A stretch of DNA of 64,000 nt from Providencia rettgeri (GTDB lineage: Bacteria; Pseudomonadota; Gammaproteobacteria; Enterobacterales; Enterobacteriaceae). Position 1 is the first letter of the stretch. Each line of letters opens with the position of its first letter. Shown piece by piece: positions 18,976-29,173 of this stretch. The notes beneath the pieces were generated by a model. That model had not been told where the DNA came from and did not search any database. It was given only the letters and a program-made list of their open reading frames with translations. The DNA lies in contig NZ_CP163512.1 of the NCBI RefSeq assembly GCF_041075285.1, forward strand, positions 682,001-746,000. Reading direction: 5' to 3'. The position numbers were made by a program, and so were the translations under genes.

Positions 18976-20154
18976 ATGAATGTGATCATCGTGGGTGGAG
19001 GAATGGCAGGGGCGACACTTGCACTGGCCATTTCTTCACTTAGCCAAGGAAAATTATCGGTTTCACTAATCGAGGCCTCTTTACCTGAAGGTAAACACCC
19101 CGGATTCGATGCACGTGCTATCGCATTAGCCCATGGTACGTGCCAATATTTAGCAAAAATAGGGGTATGGCCAGCGTTTACCGATTGTGTTACGCCGATT
19201 ACTCACGTTCACGTATCTGATCGTGGGCACGCAGGCTTTGTGAATATCAACGCAAATGATTATCATATTCCCGCACTTGGCAATGTGATTGAACTACACG
19301 AAGCGGGGACTCGTCTATTTTCTTTATTACGAAAGGCACCGGGGGTAACGCTGCATTGCCCTGCCAAAGTTGAAAAAATTCACCGTGAGCAAGATTCTGT
19401 GACGGTGATATTAGATACTGGTGAGACAGTAAGCGGTGCACTGTTAGTTGCTGCAGATGGTAGCCATTCTTTAGTGGGTAAAGCATGTAATATGCAATGG
19501 CAGCAAGATGATTACGGTCAAGTGGCTATCATCGCTAATGTGAAAACCGCCATAGACCCCAAAGGCCAAGCTTTTGAACGTTTTACCGAATTTGGGCCAT
19601 TGGCATTACTGCCGATGTCTCATGGTCGTAGCTCATTAGTTTGGTGCCATCATCAAGAACACGTAGATACAATTACGGCTTGGGATGATGCAACCTTTAT
19701 CAATAAATTGCAGACAGCATTTGGTTGGCGTTTAGGCAAAATTGAGGTAGCTGGTACACGCCACTGTTATCCGCTGGCACTGCGTAAAGCGCTTAATCCT
19801 GTAAGTCACCGAGTTGTATTAGTTGGTAATGCTGCACAAACTTTACACCCCATCGCTGGGCAAGGTTTTAACCTTGGTATCCGCGATGTAATGCAATTGG
19901 CGAAAATTGTGGTGAAAGCCCATAGGGAGCAGCAAGATATTGGGCGTTATGCGTTATTAAGCCAGTATCAACAAGCTCGAGCCATAGATAGAGAAAAAAC
20001 CGTTACCATGACAGATGGCTTAGTTCGTGTATTTGCTAATCGCTGTATCCCATTAATAGTGGGGCGAAATTTAGGTTTAATGGCAATGGAGATGTTGCCG
20101 CCTGTGCGCGATGTTTTGGCTCGTCAAACATTAGGCTGGGTTGTTCACCAATAA
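18976..20154 (+). CDS. ubiH: 2-octaprenyl-6-methoxyphenol hydroxylase
   Basis: An FAD monooxygenase of ubiquinone biosynthesis, hydroxylating ring carbon C1. The 392 residues match the E. coli length. The FAD-binding motif VIIVGGGMAGATLALA opens the protein, the NADPH/FAD DG motif is VAADGSHS, and the second FAD motif is VLVGNAAQTLHPIAGQGFN. The start is ATG at 18976. It is translated in a row with pepP and the paralogous ubiI. Confidence 0.95.
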   Translation: MNVIIVGGGMAGATLALAISSLSQGKLSVSLIEASLPEGKHPGFDARAIALAHGTCQYLAKIGVWPAFTDCVTPITHVHVSDRGHAGFVNINANDYHIPALGNVIELHEAGTRLFSLLRKAPGVTLHCPAKVEKIHREQDSVTVILDTGETVSGALLVAADGSHSLVGKACNMQWQQDDYGQVAIIANVKTAIDPKGQAFERFTEFGPLALLPMSHGRSSLVWCHHQEHVDTITAWDDATFINKLQTAFGWRLGKIEVAGTRHCYPLALRKALNPVSHRVVLVGNAAQTLHPIAGQGFNLGIRDVMQLAKIVVKAHREQQDIGRYALLSQYQQARAIDREKTVTMTDGLVRVFANRCIPLIVGRNLGLMAMEMLPPVRDVLARQTLGWVVHQ

Positions 20155-20178
20155 CCACGAAATAAAGAGGAAAAAAGT

Positions 20179-21408
20179 ATGCAATCGTTTGATGTGGTTA
20201 TCGCCGGTGGTGGCATGGTGGGGCTTGCCCTTGCATGTGGCCTTGAAGGAAGCGGCCTACGTGTTGCAGTAGTGGAGAATCATCCACCTAAAAAAATCTT
20301 TTCAGCATCGGAACCCTATGCATTACGGGTATCCGCGATTAATGCGGCAAGTGAAAAATTGTTAACCCATTTAGGCGTTTGGTCAACGATTAAAAGCATG
20401 AGAGCCGCAGCCTATCACGGCATGGAAGTGTGGGATAATAACAGCTTCGGTCGTATTACATTTTCAGCACAAGAGCGCAACCTTACCCATTTGGGGCATA
20501 TAGTTGAAAATAATGTGGTGCGCGATGCATTGTGGCAAAAGGCCTCTGAATTGCGTGATGTAACATTATTAGCGCCAGCAACGCTTAAAAAAGTGGTTTG
20601 GGGTGAAAATGATGTGTTTATCACGTTAGATGATGAAAGCATGCTAACCGCAAGGTTAATTGTTGGTGCTGATGGGGCTGGTTCATGGCTACGTAGCCAC
20701 GCTGATATTCCGCTAACTTTTTGGGATTACGAACATACTGCGCTGGTGGCCACTATTCGCACAGAAAAACCGCATGGGGATATTGCACGTCAATCCTTTG
20801 ACGGTGAAGGTATTTTAGCATTCTTACCACTGCCGGACCCCCATCTGTGTTCTATTGTTTGGTCACAACCTGCAACGGAAGCTGCAAGACGTCAAGGGCT
20901 GGATAAAACCGATTTTAATAAAGAATTGGCGGTTGCTTTTGATGTACAGTTGGGGCTTTGCCAAGTGGAAAGTGATCGTATGACTATTCCTCTAACAGGG
21001 CGTTATGCACGGCAGTTTGCGGCTCAGCGCTTAGCGTTACTGGGCGATGCTGCTCATACTATTCACCCACTTGCAGGGCAAGGTGTTAACCTTGGGTTTA
21101 TGGATGTGGCAATGTTAATGGGTGAAATTAAGCGTTTACATCGTGAAGGTAAAGATTTTGGCCAATATTTTTATTTACGCGATTATGAACGTAGCCGCAA
21201 ACATAGCGCTGCCTTGATGTTAGCGGGTATGCAAGGTTTCCGTGAATTATTTGACGGAAATAATCCAGCCAAAAAACTGTTGCGGGATATTGGGCTAGTG
21301 CTGGCGGATAGCTTACCTGGCGTAAAACCACAGTTATTAAACCACGCAATGGGGCTCTTTGATATGCCAAAGTGGCTTGAAGAATTACAGCTTGAAACGG
21401 TCGAATAG
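20179..21408 (+). CDS. ubiI: 2-polyprenylphenol C5-hydroxylase UbiI (VisC)
   Basis: A paralogue of UbiH that hydroxylates C5 of the ubiquinone ring precursor. The 409 residues (400 in E. coli) show VVIAGGGMVGLALACGLE, the DG motif IVGADGAGSWLRS, and LLGDAAHTIHPLAGQGVNLG. An AAAGAGG ribosome-binding site precedes the ATG. A perfect 12-bp terminator stem follows the stop; the next gene is an unknown accessory gene on the other strand, whereas gcvT comes next in E. coli. Confidence 0.95.
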   Translation: MQSFDVVIAGGGMVGLALACGLEGSGLRVAVVENHPPKKIFSASEPYALRVSAINAASEKLLTHLGVWSTIKSMRAAAYHGMEVWDNNSFGRITFSAQERNLTHLGHIVENNVVRDALWQKASELRDVTLLAPATLKKVVWGENDVFITLDDESMLTARLIVGADGAGSWLRSHADIPLTFWDYEHTALVATIRTEKPHGDIARQSFDGEGILAFLPLPDPHLCSIVWSQPATEAARRQGLDKTDFNKELAVAFDVQLGLCQVESDRMTIPLTGRYARQFAAQRLALLGDAAHTIHPLAGQGVNLGFMDVAMLMGEIKRLHREGKDFGQYFYLRDYERSRKHSAALMLAGMQGFRELFDGNNPAKKLLRDIGLVLADSLPGVKPQLLNHAMGLFDMPKWLEELQLETVE

Positions 21409-21422
21409 CCGTATTTTAATTG

Positions 21423-21454
21423 AGAAGAAGGACTGCAAAGGAAGTCCTTCTTCT
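21423..21454. terminator. Terminator-like hairpin between ubiI and the convergent unknown gene
   Basis: AGAAGAAGGACT pairs perfectly with AGTCCTTCTTCT over 12 bp with an 8-base loop. No long T run follows on either strand, so it may work bidirectionally or mainly stabilise 3' ends. Confidence 0.6.
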
Positions 21455-21484
21455 TGTATATTATATGCGCAATATTTGGTGTTG

Positions 21485-22060
21485 TTAGCCGAACTGGAGA
21501 GAGCCGCGATTATAGGTTAAGTCAGGCAGGTTTGCTGATTTACCTTTGGCTAATTCTGTAAGCGCTTGTATGTCACCGTATACTCGACCACTATGATGTG
21601 GGGCTACCATTTTTATAATTGAGAAATTAAGGTTATTTGGTAAAGAGCTTAATTCATTTTCACATTGGTAATAGTGAACTAATGCTCTAATGTACCCATC
21701 ACGCTCAAAATCAGTATACCCATCCGCCATACGACCATATACCCTATCCGTACCATCATTTTCCACCGTAAAGTAATGGTTTCTCATCCATTGAATATCA
21801 TCAGCTAATTGCTTCGCCATTTGTTTTATTTCATGGGTTAATTTCTTTGACTGAGAAATGGAATCTGTCTCTTTGAGTTTGTGAATCAATGTAGACATCG
21901 ATTTTTCTTCTGCTTCTGTAGGCATGTGATTTGCACTCAGCGCTGTTACAAAAGAATGTTGATGGCTTTCTATGTGCTTTTGCGGAATAAAACTCTGTGT
22001 GTTGTATTCGCTGAACTGGTTGAAATAAACGTTATCTTTGGCTTTGCTAACTTGAAACAT
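21485..22060 (-). CDS. Unknown 191-residue protein inserted between ubiI and gcvT
   Basis: I do not recognise this protein. It has no signal peptide or membrane segment. The first 60 residues are polar and rich in Ser, Gln, His and Asn (QSFIPQKHIESHQHSF); a helical charged middle follows (KLKETDSISQSKKLTHEIKQ), then a probable globular C-terminal part with TVENDGTDRVYGRMADGY, RALVHYYQCENEL and APHHSGRVYGDIQAL. The ATG sits behind AAAGGATGAAC, a good ribosome-binding site, and the frame has no shadow of a better gene. It interrupts the ubiI-gcvT junction conserved in E. coli and has a 500-base AT-rich upstream region. A disordered polar N-terminus without a Sec signal is compatible with a secreted effector, but that is only a guess. 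Confidence 0.7.
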   Translation of the reverse strand: MFQVSKAKDNVYFNQFSEYNTQSFIPQKHIESHQHSFVTALSANHMPTEAEEKSMSTLIHKLKETDSISQSKKLTHEIKQMAKQLADDIQWMRNHYFTVENDGTDRVYGRMADGYTDFERDGYIRALVHYYQCENELSSLPNNLNFSIIKMVAPHHSGRVYGDIQALTELAKGKSANLPDLTYNRGSLQFG

Positions 22061-22568
22061 AATTGTTCATCCTTTACGTGATATATAACATTTTTCCTTA
22101 TTGCCAGTTAATTATCCTGATTTTAACATTGAAAAATATCATATTTCGCCAAACGAATGTTTTTTGAACTATATGTGTTTTATTGTTCATCATGACTGAG
22201 AAAAACTAATCACATCACTTTTTCGCATTAGTTTTTCTAATTTTGCTAAGTTGCGGTGAATTTTGTCAATAATCTATTTATTAAGCTTTGTGGTGGTATT
22301 TTGAGCTAAATTATGTGCTATAGACCACTTTAGAGTGATCATTCTCAATTATTTAACAAAAATCGCTGGCAAAATCAGAGCGCAATCAGTAATACAGAGG
22401 GTAAGTCGCCCTATTTTTTTTTATAGGATCAAAGCGCAAATAGTGGTAGATTTTTTAACAGAAGTTATCGTTTGCGTCAGGTTAAAAATGCCTATTCAAT
22501 AATTACAAATTGCTATTTTTAACCCCGCAACCACCCCAAAATATCTTAATCGAGCACAGAGGGTATTC
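22061..22568 (+). promoter_or_regulatory. gcvT upstream region with a PurR-like box
   Basis: This 508-base AT-rich spacer holds the divergent promoters of the unknown gene and gcvT. At 22462-22477, read on the minus strand, ACGCAAACG matches the first nine bases of the PurR operator consensus, followed by a weaker second half. PurR repression of gcvTHP is known in E. coli. No glycine-riboswitch-like tandem structure was recognised. GcvA and Lrp sites cannot be assigned by eye. Confidence 0.4.
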
Positions 22569-23663
22569 ATGGTAAAGCAGACAACACTGTATGAAGAGCA
22601 TATTGCTTGCGGTGCAAAAATGGTGGATTTTCATGGCTGGATGATGCCGCTGCATTATGGTTCGCAAATTAATGAACATAATATTGTTCGAACGGATGCA
22701 GGGATGTTTGATGTTTCCCATATGACTATTGTCGATTTGCATGGTGATGGTTGTCGTGACTTTCTTCGTTACCTCTTAGCGAACGATATCAACAAACTTA
22801 CCGAGCAAGGAAAGGCATTATATACAGGTATGCTAAATGCGTCAGGTGGCGTGATTGATGACCTGATTGTGTATTACTTTGCCGACGATTTTTATCGTTT
22901 AGTGGTTAACTCGGCGACGCGGGAAAAAGATCTTGCATGGATAGAACAGCACTCAGAAGGCTATGCCGTCGAAATGTATGTGCGGGATGATTTAGCTTTA
23001 CTTGCCGTTCAAGGACCACAAGCGGCACAAAAAGTCCATACGCTACTAAGTGAAGAACAAAATCAAGCCATTGAAGGAATGAAACCCTTTTATGGCATTC
23101 AAACCGGTGATTTATTTATAGCTACAACTGGCTATACAGGTGAAAAGGGCTATGAAATAGCGATGCCCAAAGAGCAGGTCGTAGACTTTTGGCATAAGCT
23201 TCTGAAAGCTGGAGTACACCCAGCAGGGCTAGGGGCGCGTGACACATTACGCTTAGAAGCGGGAATGAACTTGTATGGTCAAGATATGGATGAGAGCATT
23301 TCACCCCTTGCGGCAAATATGGGGTGGACCATTGCGTGGAAACCTGAAGATCGCCAGTTTATTGGTCGTGAAGCTCTCGAAAAACTGCGTGAGCAAGGAA
23401 CTGAAAAACTTGTCGGTATTGTGATGCGTGATAAGGGTATACTGCGTGCAGGGCAAGTGGTTCGCTTTACTGATGATTTAGGTAAATTGCAAGAAGGGGT
23501 CATTACCAGCGGCTCTTTCTCACCGACTTTAGGTTTCAGTATTGCGTTGGCACGTGTCCCGAACGGAATTCAAGATAAAGCGATTGTTGAGATCCGACAT
23601 CGAGAAATGCCAGTTGAAGTAGTGAAACCGGGCTTTGTCCGCGAAGGTAACTGCTTAGTGTAA
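22569..23663 (+). CDS. gcvT: Glycine cleavage system T protein (aminomethyltransferase)
   Basis: T protein transfers the methylene group from H-protein-bound aminomethyl-lipoate to tetrahydrofolate, releasing ammonia. The 364 residues (E. coli 364) include [33 protein letters not shown] in the folate-binding region, and [18 protein letters not shown]. It starts the gcvT-gcvH-gcvP operon with 43 bases to gcvH. Together with serA and fau it points to an active one-carbon pathway, and Lpd is the fourth component of the complex. Confidence 0.97.
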   Translation: MVKQTTLYEEHIACGAKMVDFHGWMMPLHYGSQINEHNIVRTDAGMFDVSHMTIVDLHGDGCRDFLRYLLANDINKLTEQGKALYTGMLNASGGVIDDLIVYYFADDFYRLVVNSATREKDLAWIEQHSEGYAVEMYVRDDLALLAVQGPQAAQKVHTLLSEEQNQAIEGMKPFYGIQTGDLFIATTGYTGEKGYEIAMPKEQVVDFWHKLLKAGVHPAGLGARDTLRLEAGMNLYGQDMDESISPLAANMGWTIAWKPEDRQFIGREALEKLREQGTEKLVGIVMRDKGILRAGQVVRFTDDLGKLQEGVITSGSFSPTLGFSIALARVPNGIQDKAIVEIRHREMPVEVVKPGFVREGNCLV

Positions 23664-23706
23664 TTTGGGCTGACCCAATCAATAACTTTAAAATGAGAGG
23701 CTAATA

Positions 23707-24099
23707 ATGAGCAATACACCTAAAGAGTTAATGTATACCCGTGAACACGAGTGGCTGCGTGATGAAGGCAATGGTGAATACACCGTTGGTATCACAGAGC
23801 ATGCGCAAGAAACTCTCGGGGATATGGTGTTTGTTGATTTACCCGAAGTAGGTAGTGTCGTCAGTGCAGGTGATGATGTTGCAGTGGTTGAGTCAGTTAA
23901 AGCGGCATCTGATATCTACGCGCCACTAAGTGGTGAGATTGTAGCTATCAACAGCGAGCTAAGTGATTCGCCAGAACTGGTCAACGAACAACCGTATCAA
24001 GAAGGCTGGATTTTCCGTATTAAAGCCTCAGATACCACAGAGCTGGCGGATTTGATTGATGCTGAAGGCTATACTTCGATGATTGAAGCTGAAGAATAG
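23707..24099 (+). CDS. gcvH: Glycine cleavage system H protein
   Basis: This lipoyl carrier shuttles the aminomethyl intermediate between P, T and L proteins. The 130 residues include the swinging-arm lysine in [18 protein letters not shown] and the conserved [22 protein letters not shown]. The ATG follows GAGAGG. The gap to gcvP is 384 bases, occupied by two palindromic repeats. Confidence 0.97.
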   Translation: MSNTPKELMYTREHEWLRDEGNGEYTVGITEHAQETLGDMVFVDLPEVGSVVSAGDDVAVVESVKAASDIYAPLSGEIVAINSELSDSPELVNEQPYQEGWIFRIKASDTTELADLIDAEGYTSMIEAEE

Positions 24100-24227
24100 T
24101 TTATTCGTCATATTTTGTGTTGTGGCGGTATTGGCTTCGCTCATTCGCCCTAGCTACGTACTGGTGTATGCTTCAAGGGACTCTTTTGCTTGCCGCCTAG
24201 CCACAACGCAAACTAGATAGAATAAAC
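24099..24227. repeat. Long palindromic repeat, unit 1, between gcvH and gcvP
   Basis: The outer arms GTTTATTC (24099-24106) and GAATAAAC (24220-24227) and the inner arms TTGTGGCGG and CCGCC-tag-CCACAA are inverted repeats, and the centre contains a further imperfect palindrome. The left outer arm begins in the gcvH stop codon. In RNA the whole unit would fold into one long hairpin. It is a diverged sister of the unit that follows. Confidence 0.75.
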
Positions 24228-24232
24228 ATCTG

Positions 24233-24319
24233 TTGTGATGGTGTTGGCTGTACTCGATAACTCGGGTCACATACTTGAGTATGCCCCCTAAGGTTGTTTC
24301 GTTTGCCGCCTAGCCACAA
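24233..24319. repeat. Long palindromic repeat, unit 2, between gcvH and gcvP
   Basis: TTGTGATGG at the left and TTTGCCGCCTAGCCACAA at the right match unit 1. The centre is the hairpin CATACT-tg-AGTATG flanked by GGG and CCC. The two units share ends but differ in the middle, as is usual for enterobacterial intergenic palindromes. Bases 24320-24483 hold AT-rich sequence and the gcvP ribosome-binding region. Confidence 0.7.
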
Positions 24320-24483
24320 AATGAACTATTTAGAGGTTTGAATACGTATTTAGTATTTAGAGGGTTGAAAAATACTAAATTAGAAACAAGTTGCTACATC
24401 ACTGATTTTGAGTGTTATCTCGCAAGTTCCGTAACAATCGCCCGACAACTTATGCATAGCAGACAAAGGATGGGAACACAGAT

Positions 24484-27360
24484 ATGTCGATGTCACTGAG
24501 TCAATTAGAAAACCGTTCAGAATTTATCTCGCGCCACATTGGTTCTTCAGAACAACAAATAAAAACCATGTTAGACACTGTGGGAGCGTCATCGCTCGAT
24601 AACTTAATGGATAAAATTGTGCCGAAGGCCATTTTACTTGCTGAACCGCCAAGAGTCGGCGGTGGAGCGACAGAACAGGAAGCATTAGCTGAATTAAAAG
24701 CGATTGCATCCTTGAATAAACGCTACAAAAGTTACATCGGCATGGGGTATGCACCTGCGGTATTACCTCCAGTTATCTTACGTAACTTGCTGGAAAACCC
24801 AGGTTGGTACACGGCTTATACTCCCTATCAACCAGAGGTCTCTCAAGGGCGTTTAGAGTCTCTTCTCAATTTTCAACAATTAACCATTGACCTGACCGGG
24901 CTAGATCTAGCCTCTGCCTCCTTATTGGATGAAGCTACCGCTGCGGCAGAAGCCATGGCGATGGCAAAACGTATTAGTAAATTAAAAAATGCGGAACGTT
25001 TTTTTGTTGCAAATGATGTTCACCCGCAAACCCTAGATGTAGTGCGCACTCGTGCCGGTACTTTTGGCTTTGAAATTATTGTTGATAGTGCTGAAAAAGT
25101 GTTGGAACACGAAGGTGTTTTTGGCGCATTGCTACAGCAGGTTGGTACGACTGGTAATGTGCATGATTACACTGAACTGCTTGCACAATTAAAAGAGCGC
25201 CAAATTGTCAGTTGTGTTGCAGCAGAAATGATGGCACTTGTGCTATTAGTTGCGCCGGGTAAACAAGGGGCTGACATTGTTTTCGGTTCTGCTCAGCGTT
25301 TTGGTGTACCGATGGGCTATGGTGGCCCTCACGCGGCCTTTTTTGCTTGCCGTGATGAGTTTAAGCGGGCTATGCCGGGGCGTATTATTGGGGTTTCACG
25401 TGATGCAGCAGGCAATACCGCGTTACGTATGGCAATGCAAACCCGTGAACAGCATATTCGCCGTGAAAAAGCCAACTCGAATATTTGCACATCTCAAGTA
25501 TTACTGGCGAATATTGCCGCCATGTACGCAGTGTACCATGGTCCTGAAGGGCTTAAATTGATTGCAGGACGTATTCACCGTTTTACCTCGATTTTAGCAA
25601 AAGCCTTAGCAGATGCGGGGTTCCCGTCACGCCATAAAACATGGTTTGACACTTTAGCCATTGAAGTCGCTGATAAAACAGCGGTATTAGCCCGAGCAGA
25701 AAAAGCAAAAATCAATTTGCGTACCGATATCTATGGTGTGGTAGGTCTTACCCTAAGTGAGACGACAACGCGTGAAGATATCAATGAGTTATATGCTGTA
25801 ATAACAGGTTCAGATGTTAAATTAAATTTTGAAAAGCTAGACCAGCAAGTCGCCGCTGATGAACAAGCCATTCCAACGGCACTACAGCGTAAAGACGAAA
25901 TTTTAGCTCACCCTAATTTTCATCGCTACCATAGCGAAACCGAAATGATGCGTTATATGCACAGCTTAGAACGTAAAGATTTAGCACTGAACCAAGCAAT
26001 GATCCCGTTAGGCTCTTGTACCATGAAACTGAATGCTGCTGCGGAAATGATCCCCATTACGTGGCCAGAATTTGGGGAGTTACACCCATTCTGCCCAGCT
26101 GAACAAGCTCAAGGTTATCACCAAATGATCGAACAACTTTCTCATTGGTTGGTGCAATTAACGGGTTACGACGCTGTCTGTATGCAGCCTAATTCAGGTG
26201 CACAAGGGGAATATGCAGGCTTGCTAGCTATCCGTCGCTACCATGAAAGCCGTAACGAAGGCGCTCGCAATATTTGCTTGATCCCAGCCTCTGCACACGG
26301 CACAAACCCTGCTTCAGCGCATATGGCAGGGATGGAAGTGGTGGTGGTACGCTGTGATGATGAAGGAAATATCGATTTAACGGATTTACGTGAAAAAGCA
26401 GAGCAACACAGCAAAGAACTATCTTGTGTCATGGTTACTTATCCATCCACTCATGGTGTGTACGAAGAAAGCATTCGTGAAGTGTGTGAAATTGTTCACC
26501 AATATGGCGGGCAAGTGTACCTTGATGGCGCTAATATGAACGCACAAGTTGGGTTGACAACGCCGGGCTTTATTGGCGCTGATGTTTCGCACCTTAATTT
26601 ACATAAAACCTTCTGTATTCCTCACGGTGGTGGCGGTCCAGGTATGGGACCTATTGGTGTGAAAAAACATTTGGCCCCCTTTGTGCCGGGGCATTCAGTG
26701 GTTGAGTTGGATATGCTCACTGATCAAGGTGCGGTTTCTGCGGCACCATTTGGTAGTGCTTCAATCTTACCTATTAGTTGGATGTATATTCGCATGATGG
26801 GCTCCTATGGCTTAAGAAAAGCCAGTCAAGTGGCAATTTTGAATGCAAACTATATCGCTAAACGCCTTGCGCCTCGTTATGACATTCTATACACAGGTCA
26901 GGAAGGCTATGTGGCTCACGAATGTATCGTTGATTTACGTCCTATTAAGAAAGAGACAGGGATCAGCGAACTGGATATTGCTAAGCGTTTGATTGACTAT
27001 GGTTTCCATGCGCCAACCATGTCTTTCCCGGTGGCAGGAACCTTGATGATTGAGCCGACAGAGTCTGAAAGCATGACTGAAATCAACCGTTTCATTGATG
27101 CAATGTTAGCGATCCGCGATGAGATTGACCAAGTGGTTGAAGGGAAATGGACGCTAGAGGATAACCCACTGGTGAACGCGCCTCATGTGCAAACAGAGCT
27201 GGCGGGAGAGTGGTCTCACACTTATAGTCGTGAATTGGCGGTATTCCCAACAGCACAGACTAAAGCTAATAAGTATTGGCCAGCAGTGAAACGCCTTGAT
27301 GATGTCTATGGGGATCGTCATTTACATTGTTCATGTGTGCCGATTGAAGAGTATATGTAA
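24484..27360 (+). CDS. gcvP: Glycine dehydrogenase (decarboxylating), P protein
   Basis: P protein uses pyridoxal phosphate to decarboxylate glycine and load the aminomethyl group on H-protein lipoate. The 958-residue fused form (alpha plus beta halves) matches the enterobacterial length. The PLP-binding lysine lies in [18 protein letters not shown] in the C-terminal half; [16 protein letters not shown] and [14 protein letters not shown] mark the N-terminal half. The chosen ATG at 24484 is followed by a second ATG two codons later (MSMSLSQL). It is separated from gcvH by two palindromic repeats, so its expression relative to gcvTH may be altered. Confidence 0.97.
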   Translation: MSMSLSQLENRSEFISRHIGSSEQQIKTMLDTVGASSLDNLMDKIVPKAILLAEPPRVGGGATEQEALAELKAIASLNKRYKSYIGMGYAPAVLPPVILRNLLENPGWYTAYTPYQPEVSQGRLESLLNFQQLTIDLTGLDLASASLLDEATAAAEAMAMAKRISKLKNAERFFVANDVHPQTLDVVRTRAGTFGFEIIVDSAEKVLEHEGVFGALLQQVGTTGNVHDYTELLAQLKERQIVSCVAAEMMALVLLVAPGKQGADIVFGSAQRFGVPMGYGGPHAAFFACRDEFKRAMPGRIIGVSRDAAGNTALRMAMQTREQHIRREKANSNICTSQVLLANIAAMYAVYHGPEGLKLIAGRIHRFTSILAKALADAGFPSRHKTWFDTLAIEVADKTAVLARAEKAKINLRTDIYGVVGLTLSETTTREDINELYAVITGSDVKLNFEKLDQQVAADEQAIPTALQRKDEILAHPNFHRYHSETEMMRYMHSLERKDLALNQAMIPLGSCTMKLNAAAEMIPITWPEFGELHPFCPAEQAQGYHQMIEQLSHWLVQLTGYDAVCMQPNSGAQGEYAGLLAIRRYHESRNEGARNICLIPASAHGTNPASAHMAGMEVVVVRCDDEGNIDLTDLREKAEQHSKELSCVMVTYPSTHGVYEESIREVCEIVHQYGGQVYLDGANMNAQVGLTTPGFIGADVSHLNLHKTFCIPHGGGGPGMGPIGVKKHLAPFVPGHSVVELDMLTDQGAVSAAPFGSASILPISWMYIRMMGSYGLRKASQVAILNANYIAKRLAPRYDILYTGQEGYVAHECIVDLRPIKKETGISELDIAKRLIDYGFHAPTMSFPVAGTLMIEPTESESMTEINRFIDAMLAIRDEIDQVVEGKWTLEDNPLVNAPHVQTELAGEWSHTYSRELAVFPTAQTKANKYWPAVKRLDDVYGDRHLHCSCVPIEEYM

Positions 27361-27401
27361 CTGTTACTCATTAGTAAGATAGATACTTTCGGTTATATTA
27401 A

Positions 27402-27435
27402 TATTCGGCTTGCCTCCTTCTTTACGGGAGCAAGC
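27402..27435. terminator. Hairpin between gcvP and the convergent propeller gene
   Basis: GGCTTGC with GCAAGCC, extended by partly paired CTCC/GGGA, lies in the 95-base convergent gap. It lacks a clear T run on either strand, so the terminator role is tentative. Confidence 0.45.
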
Positions 27436-27455
27436 CTGATTATTCTGGTGTTACT

Positions 27456-28364
27456 TTAGCCAGAATATTGGTCAATGCCTGTATAGCTGTTACCTTGGTA
27501 AAGCTTTTCAACATGACCTGTTGTTATACAAACTTGGTAAATGCCACCACTGAGATCGGCGATATACATCAGTTGGGCCGACTTATCGTGCGTTAGGCCG
27601 ATGGTTTCTTTAAATCCCCGGCTGATCACGCGATAGTCTGTCAGCCCGTGAACAGTGACATTAGCGCAATTTAGGCTATTACCATCGGGTTCAGCCCCTC
27701 TATCCGTCCAGTATAAAATATTGGCATCTTCATCGAGCAATAAATCGATAGGCTCAGGCAAATTATCTAATAATAGCTGGATATCACTTCGATTTTCAGG
27801 GGATTGGGGATCTGCTGGTTTTAATGGCGCTCTAAATATGCGACCTAAATTTCCTTTGGCTGTGCCTTTTTGTGTCCAGTAAATCCAGTTATTATTAATA
27901 TCAATAGCAATGCCTACGCATTGATCTAATATATCGACCTGACCATTTTCATTGCGTGACCTTGCAATGTGTGTGGTTAAATCGGAACCATCAACGTAGC
28001 AGGATGAAACCATTCCTCCTTCACGATCACACCAATATAACCGTTGGTTCATCAAATCGAGTTGTAACTGTTTTGGTGTCCTTATGGCTCCTTGGCCTAC
28101 TAGCCTTTTTCTTTGGCGACCATCAAAATTCATGACATTAATTGAACCGTCATTAGCATCAAAATCATCGCCCATATTACTCCAATAGATCAAACGGCGA
28201 TCAGGATCCACCGCTATGCCATCGGGAGTACCACCAAGTCCTTCAATTAGCGGGGTTAACTGATGTGTCAACTTATTGAATCGAACAATTGAAGGGGAGT
28301 GAATATCAAGCAATAACAGATAAGGGCGTGTGTTGCGCTCATTTTTTGGCATATCTAACCTCAT
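27456..28364 (-). CDS. YWTD-repeat beta-propeller protein
   Basis: A 302-residue protein made of LDL-receptor class B style repeats: RLIYWSNMGDD, QRLYWCDREGG, NWIYWTQKG, NILYWTDRGAE and LMYIADLSGG recur at about 45-60-residue spacing, each followed by a glycine-containing strand. Such repeats form a six-bladed beta-propeller. There is no signal peptide, so it is probably cytoplasmic. Bacterial members have no established function; some related propellers are sugar lactonases, but the metal-binding pattern of SMP-30 is not evident. It lies between gcvP and the HD hydrolase, where E. coli has other genes, and starts with ATG at 28364. Confidence 0.8.
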   Translation of the reverse strand: MRLDMPKNERNTRPYLLLLDIHSPSIVRFNKLTHQLTPLIEGLGGTPDGIAVDPDRRLIYWSNMGDDFDANDGSINVMNFDGRQRKRLVGQGAIRTPKQLQLDLMNQRLYWCDREGGMVSSCYVDGSDLTTHIARSRNENGQVDILDQCVGIAIDINNNWIYWTQKGTAKGNLGRIFRAPLKPADPQSPENRSDIQLLLDNLPEPIDLLLDEDANILYWTDRGAEPDGNSLNCANVTVHGLTDYRVISRGFKETIGLTHDKSAQLMYIADLSGGIYQVCITTGHVEKLYQGNSYTGIDQYSG

Positions 28365-28541
28365 TGATCGCTAATCAAAAATATATGATAGATAAATGAA
28401 CAGATAATTATTTATCTAAGTATAGTTTAATTTGATTGAATCAGTATGTGGTTAATAAGGGGTATCGGTGTAGAGACTAGTCGATGAAGAGCAACCTTTA
28501 GGGGGTAGCTAAAGCGGCAAATAGCCACTTTAGCTTGTTAA

Positions 28542-29162
28542 TTAAAGCAACCAACCTTTTTGTTGGGCAAGCTCTAATTGTTGTTTAAGTTGTTGGTAGA
28601 ATTCAGGAAGTATTTGCTTAATGTAATCACATTTGCTGAGGACTTGCTCAAGGCGAATATGATTTTCCACCCAACTTTGCCCTTGATTATGTAGGTTCAT
28701 TAGCATTGGCATAGCTCTATCTATGGCGTTTGCGTAAACTGACTCAGGGGTTTCTAATGCATCATATTCATGCCACAGTGCGAGTAATGTGGCATTTTGT
28801 GGGGAGGGCAGAAGGTTAAAAATCCGGTTTGCTGCTTTAACTTCCTCAGCATGGATAGCATCACGAGCTGCATTATCGAAAACCAATACATCCCCTGCAT
28901 CAATTTCAACAATGTCATGAACAAGAGCAAGTTTAATTGCGTGTTCAATATTTACGCCTTCAACATATGGGGCAAAACTCATCGCCGCCACCGCAAATTG
29001 CCAACTGTGTTCAGCAGTGTTTTCGTGGCGTTCACGGTTAAGTAGCTTATTTTTGCGATAAATACTTTTAAGTTTATCAAGTTCCATTAAAAATTGGACG
29101 ACTTCAGTAAAAGCCCCAAAATTGACCACCTCAATGGGCTTGTTACTTAATGCAGATGACAT
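28542..29162 (-). CDS. HD-domain phosphohydrolase (YfbR/HDDC2-like)
   Basis: A 206-residue HD protein. Metal-binding residues are visible as His in RHENTAEHSWQFA, the HD pair in LALVHDIVEIDAGD and a later Asp in NAIDRAMPMLMNLH. The closest described relatives by pattern are the 5'-deoxynucleotidase YfbR and HDDC2 group, which dephosphorylate deoxynucleoside monophosphates; the substrate here is inference. It lies 11 bases downstream of ygfZ with an AGAGG site and is probably in the same transcript. Confidence 0.8.
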   Translation of the reverse strand: MSSALSNKPIEVVNFGAFTEVVQFLMELDKLKSIYRKNKLLNRERHENTAEHSWQFAVAAMSFAPYVEGVNIEHAIKLALVHDIVEIDAGDVLVFDNAARDAIHAEEVKAANRIFNLLPSPQNATLLALWHEYDALETPESVYANAIDRAMPMLMNLHNQGQSWVENHIRLEQVLSKCDYIKQILPEFYQQLKQQLELAQQKGWLL

Positions 29163-29173
29163 AAAAACCTCTA

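Noticed and set aside
22061..22568. Glycine riboswitch upstream of gcvT
   Set aside because: No tandem aptamer pattern could be found, and enterobacterial gcv operons are controlled by GcvA, Lrp and PurR instead.
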